DNA from: Clostridiales bacterium
GTDB lineage: Bacteria; Bacillota; Clostridia; Lachnospirales; WQUN01
Length of the DNA: 5,418 bases
Direction: 5' to 3'
NCBI GenBank assembly: GCA_031254075.1
Contig: JAIRVD010000076.1
Coordinates: 1 to 5,418, forward strand
Positions 1 through 5,418 of this stretch are shown one piece after another (within the stretch, counting starts at the first letter, position 1; each line of letters starts with the position of its first letter). The position numbers and the translations under genes were made by a program. Below the pieces are notes generated by a model, which made no database searches, was not told the DNA's origin, and saw only the letters and a program-made list of their open reading frames with translations.

Positions 1-1
1 T

Positions 2-1474
2 TTATTTATTTTTTGTTCTTGTTCAAAGGAAAAACCTGTGGATGTTATGGAGAGCCATATTAATACAGAAGCGGCGGAAACAACGGAACCAACCGCCGAA
101 GAACCAACCGTGAGAGAGCCGGCATCTGTTATTTTCATGGGTGAGCGAATTGCGGCGCCGGGGGAATATTTGGGGATTCCGGAATTGTATGTACCGATTT
201 TGGATGATATTTATCTTTATATTGAGGTATCGCGGCGATACAATTCTTTTGAATTTGAGGAACGGCGAGGGTTTAACAATGAGCTGTCAAGCACCGAACG
301 GGAAATTCGCGCGAGAGGATATCTGCCGTTTCCCGGCGGCGGATTTGGTTGGGGAGTGGGATATGCGCCGGTTGATTTTGACGGCGACGGAAGTCCCGAA
401 TTGCTGATTCTTGATAATGTTTATCGCGACCCTTTGCCCTACAGTTCTACGGGAATTCGTTCTGTTTTTGCGATTCGAAACGGACAGCTTGTATGTATTG
501 ACAGCGGTTCCGGCGATTTAATAAGCCGCACTATTCTGACCGACGACGGAACGTTTTATCAATATTCGGGTTATATCGAATCGGGAATTGCCACCCTTCG
601 CGCGTTTCGTTTGGAAGCGGGGATGTCGGAATTCACAATTTTTTTTGAAGCGCGCGCTGAACTTTCTTTTGCCGAAGATGTTCCCGTTCCGCATTGGGTG
701 AAAATTGAAAACGGCGAAGAAATAAATATTTCGGAAGACGAATTTTTTTTGTTGTCGGAACAATACCGCAACCCCAACGGACGAATGACGCCGGCATTTG
801 TGCCGATTCATGGCGAGGCGTTTGTTTGGAACTACGAACCGCCTGTTCCGCCGCCTGTGTTTATTCAAACAGAGTATCCCGAATCCTACGACGCGCCCGC
901 CGAATTCAAACGTATTTTGGACGCGCTGTATTTTTTAGAATTAATGCGCGGGGAAGATATTGATATTTATATATTAGATGAAGCTTGGGGCATTACCGGA
1001 TTTGCCGAACCGCATTACGGCGAATTGGGTTTTGCCGTCGCGGATATCAATAACGACGGACTTCCCGAATTGCTGCTCGGCGATATCAGAGAATTAAACA
1101 ACGCCTCCCCGCTGTCAATTTTTACGCTGCAATCGGGCGAACCCGTTCATGTTACATCCTTCTGGGGAAGAAGCCGCGGAGCAATTTCCGCCGACGGCAC
1201 CATTTATTCCGTGGGTTCGGGCGGCGCGGCATACACATACCTGTCCTCATACCGTTTGAACGAAAACTCAGCCGAATTAACCCCGCTGACAAATATGTCT
1301 TCCGACCTCACCATCATCAATGAAAAATACTACAGCTACTTCTACCAAGTTGTTGACGGCAGAAACCGCTACATCTCCGAAGACGAGTTTTGGGATTTCT
1401 GCGAAGAATATGAAAATCCGTCAAACCCAATGATTTTGACCGTCATTTCGATTGCAAATGCAGCCACACCATGA
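2..1474 (+). CDS. Secreted lipoprotein with two VCBS/FG-GAP-like repeats, 5' end cut by the window
   Basis: This is a putative surface lipoprotein of unknown function. The frame is open to the left edge and reads LFIFCSCSKEKP just before the first possible start, a GTG at 38. That is the end of a hydrophobic signal peptide with a lipobox-like F-C-S-C, so the true start lies outside the window and the mature protein probably begins at the Cys coded at 20-22. Numbering from the GTG, residues 5-30 are a Glu/Thr/Pro-rich linker. Residues about 50-257 and 290-471 are two related halves joined by a proline-rich linker (268-273). Each half has an ILD[DA][IL]Y helix (54, 293), an acidic loop (DFDGDGSPE 113-121, DINNDGLPE 336-344) resembling calcium loops of VCBS/FG-GAP or dockerin repeats, and a closing ISEDEF motif (231, 446). 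No catalytic motif was recognised. The stop is TGA at 1472-1474. It converges on the transporter operon, so a shared function is not implied. Confidence 0.8.
   Translation, partial: LFIFCSCSKEKPVDVMESHINTEAAETTEPTAEEPTVREPASVIFMGERIAAPGEYLGIPELYVPILDDIYLYIEVSRRYNSFEFEERRGFNNELSSTEREIRARGYLPFPGGGFGWGVGYAPVDFDGDGSPELLILDNVYRDPLPYSSTGIRSVFAIRNGQLVCIDSGSGDLISRTILTDDGTFYQYSGYIESGIATLRAFRLEAGMSEFTIFFEARAELSFAEDVPVPHWVKIENGEEINISEDEFFLLSEQYRNPNGRMTPAFVPIHGEAFVWNYEPPVPPPVFIQTEYPESYDAPAEFKRILDALYFLELMRGEDIDIYILDEAWGITGFAEPHYGELGFAVADINNDGLPELLLGDIRELNNASPLSIFTLQSGEPVHVTSFWGRSRGAISADGTIYSVGSGGAAYTYLSSYRLNENSAELTPLTNMSSDLTIINEKYYSYFYQVVDGRNRYISEDEFWDFCEEYENPSNPMILTVISIANAATP
374..400 (+). other. Putative calcium-binding loop 1 in the lipoprotein
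   Basis: These codons give DFDGDGSPE. Asp at loop positions 1, 3 and 5, Gly at 6 and Glu at 9 match the D-x-D-x-D-G calcium loop pattern of EF-hand-like, dockerin and VCBS/FG-GAP repeats. The following LLIL is the usual hydrophobic strand. Calcium binding is inferred from the pattern only. Confidence 0.55.
1043..1069 (+). other. Putative calcium-binding loop 2 in the lipoprotein
   Basis: These codons give DINNDGLPE followed by LLLG. The loop corresponds to the first loop 223 residues earlier. Position 3 is Asn instead of Asp, which is a common and tolerated change in such loops. Metal binding is inferred, not shown. Confidence 0.55.
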
Positions 1475-1507
1475 TACTCCGGCGATTTACAAATATTAAG
1501 CTGCCAC

Positions 1508-1540
1508 AAAAAAATCGTCGCGCCTGTGCGCGACGATTTT
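1508..1540. terminator. Bidirectional intrinsic terminator between convergent genes
   Basis: The arms 1511-1523 and 1528-1540 pair perfectly over 13 bp around a CTGT tetraloop, with a GC-rich core (CGTCGCGC/GCGCGACG) and A:T pairs at the base. Read leftward, the stem runs into seven T (complement of 1508-1514), the classic form for ending the transporter operon. Read rightward, it ends in TTTT and then AAATTT, a weaker but usable tail for the lipoprotein gene that stops 36 bases before. The position between two convergent stops supports a shared terminator. Confidence 0.85.
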
Positions 1541-1550
1541 AAATTTAAAG

Positions 1551-1605
1551 CTTGGGTCAAGCCTTTTCAAAGGCTTGCGGGGGTTGGGGGCAGAGCCCCC
1601 AAGGT
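1551..1605. repeat. Paired-hairpin intergenic element, probable dispersed repeat
   Basis: Two perfect inverted repeats sit side by side. Arms 1558-1566 and 1569-1577 (CAAGCCTTT/AAAGGCTTG) have a two-base centre. Arms 1584-1591 and 1595-1602 (TTGGGGGC/GCCCCCAA) close an AGA loop. They are joined by a short G-rich linker. A G-rich linker before a GGGGGCAGAGCCCCC-like hairpin resembles dispersed intergenic repeats that I recall from clostridial and other bacterial genomes. The family assignment is from memory and only one copy is visible here. CTTGGG at 1551-1556 can also pair with CCCAAG at 1598-1603, which would compete with the second hairpin. The T-rich stretch at 1611-1623 could let hairpin 2 work as an additional plus-strand terminator. 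Confidence 0.55.
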
Positions 1606-1630
1606 CTTATCTTTTATCTTTTTAATCCAA

Positions 1631-3400
1631 TCAATCAATATCCGGCAGCCAATCCGAGTCGCCGTAAAGCTCTGCCCAAGCGGCGGCGCGTTCGTCGATA
1701 ATTGCTTGACCTCCGGCGGCGAGGTATTCTGCCATGCCGGTGTCGAATACGGAATCGAAGTCTGCTACCGAGGCGTTGATTGCGCGGTTGAGAACACCGT
1801 TGCTCATGCCGTTTACGCCTTGCAGACCGCCTCCGCGTGCTTCGGATGTGATTTGGCGTGTTACTACGCGCGGACCAATCCATGCGTGGCGCAGGCCGAT
1901 ATCAACTGTCGCACCCACGAGCCCGGGGTCAACGCCGTCGTAGACGTGAGCCATTGAGGCGAAACCGGGGTTAGCAAGCGGCGGAATGCCGTTGAAGGTC
2001 GGGAGCAGGTCGAAGTTACGGATTACGGTGAAGAACATGTTATCGGGAACATCGTCGAGTGAGAGCGCGGTGTAAACGCCGTCAATGACTTCGTAGTGGA
2101 TGCCCTCGTAGCCGAACATCAGGAATTCGCGAACTGAAGGTCTGCTGATGAAATCAAGGTAGAGCAAGCTCGCGATGGGTTCGTCGTTGGTGTTCGGGAA
2201 GAAGATGGAGCGGTCGGTGCCGTGCGGAACTTGCATTCTTACGACGCCGTTGTCATTTTCAAACGGAGCGACGGGAATAAAATATGCGTGGTCGCCGACT
2301 GTTTGAGTAAGATTTACGATGACGCCGGGGTTCGGGCGGAACGGATAATCCCAGTTTCCGCTGAACGAGCCGACGAATCCCATCATTAAAAGGTCGTCCG
2401 CGGTGGTATCGTTGGGGCTGTGAATGCTGAAATCGCGCCAGATAAGACCGTCATTGTACCAGCGGTTAAGCACGCGTGCGCCTTCTTTAATGCCGGGATA
2501 CATAAAGCGTCTGTCATCGAAGCCGTAAACAAACCATTCTCTGTCGGTGATGTTATGCGGAATGAACGATGTGATAACAGGGTCGCCTGTCCAGCCCACG
2601 TCTTGGGTCAGGCGGTACGGAATCATTTGTCCCGCGTCCGAGCCGAGCAGAAGTTCGGCGTTATCGCGGAACGCGATTAACATGTCTTCGAATTCTTGGC
2701 GGGTTGTCGGCGGTTCCATTCCGAGTGTGTCAAGCCAATCGCCGCGCACGAATGTCGCGATGCGCAGGGCGTTGTTGTAATGCCTTACGGCAAATGCCCA
2801 CAATGTGCCTACATCGGGGTCGCGGTTCCACCAAATATTATCCGCGCCTTGCAGCTCGTAGAAATGCGGAATAAGGTCAATGTAATTTACTACCAACGGA
2901 GCCAAATCTACGATTCCGCCCATGTCTGCGAGTGTTTGTACCGGCGGATATTCAAATGTATAGGAAACATCCGGAGCGGTGCGTGTCGCAAGAAGGTTCG
3001 CAATCGTCGGTACTTCTTCCCAACGCGGAATTTCTACGAATTCAACCTGAACATTGTGAAGACGCATCATTTCCGACTGAATCCATTCCGCCCAGTAGCT
3101 TTGCGAAATATGCGGCTGGCGTACTTCGCCGCGGTTCCACGCCGCAACGGTTATGCTGCGTGTTTGGTTAAAACGGAAAACATTTTCTCCGTCGATGTTT
3201 ACGATTGCCAGGTCATGACGTTCAAGCCGGTCGTCGTCTTCGGCAACCTCTTGCAGTTCTTGTCCGAGCAACGTGTCAAGGTCAGATACATCCGTGTCGC
3301 TGTACGCGTCATAGTCGAATCTTTCTCTGTTTCCGCCGCAAGCTGCAAGCGCAAAAAGCGCAACCGCAATCAAGAGTGCAACAGTAAAAAATTTCTTCAT
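1631..3400 (-). CDS. ABC transporter substrate-binding lipoprotein (LplA/YtcQ-like, CUT1 sugar type)
   Basis: This is the extracellular solute receptor of the importer encoded with the two upstream permeases; the likely ligand class is oligosaccharides or sugar derivatives, but the substrate cannot be read from the sequence. Residues 1-20 form a signal peptide (MKKFF, then a hydrophobic core) ending in lipobox LAAC, so Cys21 should be lipid-modified and anchor the protein to the membrane. Residues 24-60 are an acidic, low-complexity tether. Family-typical segments follow: a first-lobe strand near 83-90, VRGDWLDTLGMEPPTTRQEF (218-237), GIKEGARVLNRWYNDGLI (303-320) and a C-terminal helix with GGQAIIDERAAAW (563-575). 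At 589 residues it is somewhat longer than the roughly 500 residues usual for LplA-type proteins. The start is ATG at 3400 with a strong ribosome binding site 7 bases upstream. It is last in the operon, 35 bases after the permease C stop. Confidence 0.93.
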   Translation of the reverse strand: MKKFFTVALLIAVALFALAACGGNRERFDYDAYSDTDVSDLDTLLGQELQEVAEDDDRLERHDLAIVNIDGENVFRFNQTRSITVAAWNRGEVRQPHISQSYWAEWIQSEMMRLHNVQVEFVEIPRWEEVPTIANLLATRTAPDVSYTFEYPPVQTLADMGGIVDLAPLVVNYIDLIPHFYELQGADNIWWNRDPDVGTLWAFAVRHYNNALRIATFVRGDWLDTLGMEPPTTRQEFEDMLIAFRDNAELLLGSDAGQMIPYRLTQDVGWTGDPVITSFIPHNITDREWFVYGFDDRRFMYPGIKEGARVLNRWYNDGLIWRDFSIHSPNDTTADDLLMMGFVGSFSGNWDYPFRPNPGVIVNLTQTVGDHAYFIPVAPFENDNGVVRMQVPHGTDRSIFFPNTNDEPIASLLYLDFISRPSVREFLMFGYEGIHYEVIDGVYTALSLDDVPDNMFFTVIRNFDLLPTFNGIPPLANPGFASMAHVYDGVDPGLVGATVDIGLRHAWIGPRVVTRQITSEARGGGLQGVNGMSNGVLNRAINASVADFDSVFDTGMAEYLAAGGQAIIDERAAAWAELYGDSDWLPDID

Positions 3401-3407
3401 TTTTTTT

Positions 3408-3414
3408 CCTCCTG
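3408..3414 (-). promoter_or_regulatory. Strong ribosome binding site of the substrate-binding protein
   Basis: On the minus strand this reads CAGGAGG, followed by seven A and the ATG at 3400. It is a near-consensus Shine-Dalgarno sequence at ideal spacing in an unstructured A-rich context. It is clearly better than the sites before the two permeases, and it fixes the start codon. Confidence 0.85.
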
Positions 3415-3435
3415 TTTTTTATATTAAACTTGATG

Positions 3436-4374
3436 CTATCCTTTTACAGCACCAAGGGTAACGCCGTGAACAAAGTATTTTTGCAACCAAGGATACACGC
3501 ATAAAATCGGAACCATAGCCATTACAATCGCGGCGGCTTCAACGGAACGCGTGTGAGCTAAATTAGCGGAACCCGGGTCGAGATTTGTTTCAACGCCCTG
3601 TGTTCCCTGCAAAATGTTATAAAGCAAATGCTGAATCGGATGCCATTTCGAAGCAGCGGCGTCCGTGATAAACATAAGCGAATCGGTAAAACCGTTCCAA
3701 CGACCGACTGCGTACATTAAGCCGAGTGTCGCGAGCGCGGGCGTTGAAAGCGGCAGATAAATTCTCACAAGAATTTTTATCGGGCTCGCGCCGTCGATTT
3801 CTGCGGACTCTTTCAAGCTGTCGGGAATCCCCAGGAAAAACTTGCGCATAATAATCATAAGAAATACGCTAATCATACCCGGCAGAATCAAAACCAGCGG
3901 CGTGTTAAGAATTTTCAAATTGAAAAACAGAACATAGTTCGGAATCAGCCCTGCTTGGAAATACATAGTGAAAATTATCAGCAGCGTGATTATTTTTCTG
4001 CCCTTCAATTTATCGTAGGTCAGCGGATAGGCGCAAAGCACCGTCATTGTTAATGATATAACTGTGGAGATGAGTGTTAAAAGCGCAGTCCACGCAAGCG
4101 AACGCATAAAGCGCGAATTATTAATCATGTCGCCGTAGGCTTCCATTCGCATACCGACCGGGAATTCCGTTTCGCCCTCATCGTTTACGGATTCGATCTT
4201 TGGGAAAAGGGTTACTTGTTGACGCATAATCGCGCTCGGCGAACTGAAAGACGTCGCTACAACGTTTAACACGGGGAAAATACAAGTGGCAATAAGTACA
4301 AGCATAACCACGACGATAATCCAGTCACCGATAGTCGGACGCTTTAGGCGGCTTTTCCTCTTTTTATTTTCCAT
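3436..4374 (-). CDS. Carbohydrate ABC transporter permease (LplC/YtcP-like, CUT1 family)
   Basis: This is the second integral membrane subunit of the sugar importer; it pairs with the LplB-like permease encoded just upstream. Numbering from the ATG at 4374 (312 residues), a basic N-terminus (KKRKSRLKR) is followed by six likely membrane segments near 18-42, 94-118, 127-148, 159-177, 208-225 and 279-296. There is an outside loop at about 44-90, after the first segment. The cytoplasmic EAA loop, which docks the ATPase, is ESAEIDGAS (189-197) followed by the conserved LP at 207-208. The C-terminus KYFVHGVTLGAVKG is the typical ending of this family. I prefer ATG 4374: it begins just after the upstream stop and has GAAGGG 11 bases before it. 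A GTG at 4383 would give three more residues and overlap the upstream gene by 7 bases, but lies only 2 bases from that site. Confidence 0.93.
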   Translation of the reverse strand: MENKKRKSRLKRPTIGDWIIVVVMLVLIATCIFPVLNVVATSFSSPSAIMRQQVTLFPKIESVNDEGETEFPVGMRMEAYGDMINNSRFMRSLAWTALLTLISTVISLTMTVLCAYPLTYDKLKGRKIITLLIIFTMYFQAGLIPNYVLFFNLKILNTPLVLILPGMISVFLMIIMRKFFLGIPDSLKESAEIDGASPIKILVRIYLPLSTPALATLGLMYAVGRWNGFTDSLMFITDAAASKWHPIQHLLYNILQGTQGVETNLDPGSANLAHTRSVEAAAIVMAMVPILCVYPWLQKYFVHGVTLGAVKG

Positions 4375-4376
4375 AC

Positions 4377-5327
4377 TTACCACAACCCTTCGTCGCCGAG
4401 TCTTCTGACAATGAAGTTTGCCGATAACAGCAAGGCGAAATTAATTGTATTCTGCATAAGTCCGACTGCGGTAGCCTGCGCGTATTGCAACGTTCTCAGC
4501 CCCCAGTTCCAAATATAAAGCGGCAGAACATTCGAAACTCTTTCAACAAGCGGATTGCCCATCGCAAGGAATCTGTCGAAATCCGCGCCCATAATTCCGC
4601 CGATTGCGAGAATCAGCAGAATTACGATTACCGGCTGTATGCCCGGTAATGTAACATGCCAAATTTTTCGTAATCGCGACGCGCCGTCCATTTCTGCGGA
4701 TTCGTATAATTCGGGATTAACGTTCGTTATTGCGGCAAGATAGATAATTGTATTCCAGCCGATGCTTTTCCACACGCCGAGAAATACAATCGAACCGACC
4801 CAATGCCTCTCCGAATCCAAAAACGGAATCGCGGAGATACCGAAGTTGGAGAGAATTCCGTTAATCGTACCTACATTCGTTGAAAACAAACGAACCGCCA
4901 TTCCCGAAATAATTATCCACGAAAGGAAATGCGGCATGTAAGAAATCGTTTGCGTTACACGCTTGAATTTCGGAAATTTCAATTCGTTTAACAGCAGTGC
5001 CAAAATAATCGGCGCGGGGAAGCCCGCAACCAAGTCCAACAAGCTGAATACAATCGTATTCCGAAACGCTAATCTAAACTGCGGCTGTTCAATCGCGAGG
5101 CGGAAATTATCCATCGCGGGCAGAATGCCCCAGTTTTGCGCCCACGGTACATCCCACGGGCTGAAAATCGTGTTCTGCTTGAACGCAAGCACAAGGTTAA
5201 CCATCGGAAAATAACGAAACAAAAAGAAAAACGCCAACGGCAACAACAGCATCGCGTAAAGTCCCCAATAGCGTTGCAAATAATTCGCCGCCCTGCGTCC
5301 TTTTCCGATGTTCACAGTGTTAGTCAT
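4377..5327 (-). CDS. ABC transporter permease (LplB/YtcO-like, CUT1 family)
   Basis: This is the first membrane subunit of the sugar importer and the first gene of the operon seen here. The 316-residue protein has a basic N-terminus (GKGRRAANYLQRYWGLY), six likely membrane segments (about 23-47, 90-113, 128-146, 178-200, 232-250, 284-305) and the EAA loop ESAEMDGAS at 209-217 followed by LPG at 227-229, the ATPase contact. The opening pattern YWGLYAMLLLP...RYFPM...LAFK is characteristic of LplB-like permeases. The start ATG at 5327 has GAAAGGA (5339-5345) 11 bases upstream. Its TAA stop is 2 bases from the ATG of permease C, so the two are probably translationally linked. No ATPase gene is in the window; related systems borrow a shared MsmX-type ATPase, which is inferred here. 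Confidence 0.93.
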   Translation of the reverse strand: MTNTVNIGKGRRAANYLQRYWGLYAMLLLPLAFFFLFRYFPMVNLVLAFKQNTIFSPWDVPWAQNWGILPAMDNFRLAIEQPQFRLAFRNTIVFSLLDLVAGFPAPIILALLLNELKFPKFKRVTQTISYMPHFLSWIIISGMAVRLFSTNVGTINGILSNFGISAIPFLDSERHWVGSIVFLGVWKSIGWNTIIYLAAITNVNPELYESAEMDGASRLRKIWHVTLPGIQPVIVILLILAIGGIMGADFDRFLAMGNPLVERVSNVLPLYIWNWGLRTLQYAQATAVGLMQNTINFALLLSANFIVRRLGDEGLW

Positions 5328-5338
5328 GTGAAACCGCG

Positions 5339-5345
5339 TCCTTTC
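5339..5345 (-). promoter_or_regulatory. Ribosome binding site of the first permease
   Basis: On the minus strand this reads GAAAGGA, 11 bases before ATG 5327. It is a moderate match at long spacing, weaker than the site before the substrate-binding protein. No better start lies nearby. Confidence 0.6.
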
Positions 5346-5369
5346 AAAATTTAAAATGCAATATTTATT

Positions 5370-5402
5370 ATTTTATGTTAACGAATCTCCTTTAATTTTC
5401 AA
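5370..5402 (-). promoter_or_regulatory. Weak candidate promoter of the transporter operon
   Basis: The leader is very AT-rich. On the minus strand, TTGAAA (5397-5402) and TAAAAT (5370-5375) resemble -35 and -10 boxes, but the 21-base spacing is too long for a good sigma-A promoter. TTAACA (5376-5381) is another possible -35 box without a good -10 partner. The real promoter may lie beyond the right edge. No operator palindrome or cre-like site was recognised. Confidence 0.2.
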
Positions 5403-5413
5403 GGAGATTTTTT
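5384..5413 (+). terminator. Hairpin with T-tail in the operon leader (plus-strand terminator shape)
   Basis: AATCTCCTT (5384-5392) and AAGGAGATT (5401-5409) pair perfectly over 9 bp around an 8-base AT-rich loop, followed by a run of T to 5413 on the plus strand. There is no matching T-run on the minus side, so it does not suit termination in the operon direction. No plus-strand gene that would feed it is visible. The right arm contains a consensus-like AAGGAG, so it may instead mask a ribosome binding site of a gene starting just past the edge. Confidence 0.45.
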
Positions 5414-5418
5414 ATTTT

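Noticed and set aside
518..868. A 116-codon minus-strand open frame inside the lipoprotein gene
   Set aside because: Arg/Asn/Phe-rich antisense translation of a gene with clear repeat motifs; no sign of coding on that strand.
1526..1957. A 143-codon plus-strand open frame starting inside the terminator stem
   Set aside because: It runs through the terminator, the repeat and the antisense of the 3' end of the binding-protein gene; its Cys-rich protein resembles no family I know.
2696..3427. A 243-codon plus-strand open frame, antisense to the substrate-binding protein
   Set aside because: It lies opposite a well-supported gene, has a composition typical of a shadow frame, no ribosome binding site that stands out and no recognisable domain.
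4375..4383. GTG start for permease C, overlapping the upstream gene
   Set aside because: The GAAGGG site is only 2 bases from the GTG but 11 from the ATG at 4374, so the ATG is the better start.
5136..5354. A plus-strand open frame near the right edge that could have fed the 5384-5413 terminator
   Set aside because: It is mostly antisense to the first permease and gives a Lys/Arg/Gln-rich, domainless protein.
5346..5418. Riboswitch or small protein in the operon leader
   Set aside because: The leader is short and AT-rich with one simple hairpin and no riboswitch core I recognise. The AAAGGAGA on the minus strand is not followed by a start codon at usable distance.

Overview
The window looks like a stretch of a Bacillota (Firmicutes) chromosome, probably a clostridial-type gut or anaerobe lineage. 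The basis is lipoprotein signal peptides with classic lipoboxes, strong AGGAGG-type ribosome binding sites, an LplB/LplC-type sugar permease pair with a large substrate-binding lipoprotein and no ATPase gene, and moderate GC with AT-rich intergenic DNA. No sequence search was possible, so the genus is unknown.

Layout. Positions 2-1474 (+) hold the 3' part of a secreted lipoprotein gene. It runs in from the left edge, and the last residues of its signal peptide are visible. The mature protein is an old internal duplication, with a DxDxDG-type putative calcium loop in each half. Positions 1475-1630 lie between two convergent genes and carry three hairpins in a row: one symmetric stem that suits a two-way terminator, then a GC-rich hairpin pair resembling a dispersed intergenic repeat. 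Positions 1631-5327 (-) hold a three-gene operon read right to left: permease B, permease C, then the substrate-binding lipoprotein. Positions 5328-5418 are the AT-rich leader of this operon, with one hairpin shaped like a plus-strand terminator.

The operon genes should form one importer of the CUT1 (carbohydrate uptake transporter 1) type. The lipoprotein captures a ligand, likely an oligosaccharide or sugar derivative, outside the membrane. The two permeases form the channel. The ATPase must come from elsewhere, as with MsmX-type shared ATPases in related bacteria. The ribosome binding sites are graded, strongest and best spaced before the binding protein, which fits the excess of binding protein over permease usual for such systems.

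The window is mostly ordinary transport DNA. I found no CRISPR, phage, transposase, tRNA or rRNA, and no convincing new defence or biosynthetic system. The points most worth a second look are the duplicated lipoprotein, the triple-hairpin spacer, and the leader hairpin at the right edge.
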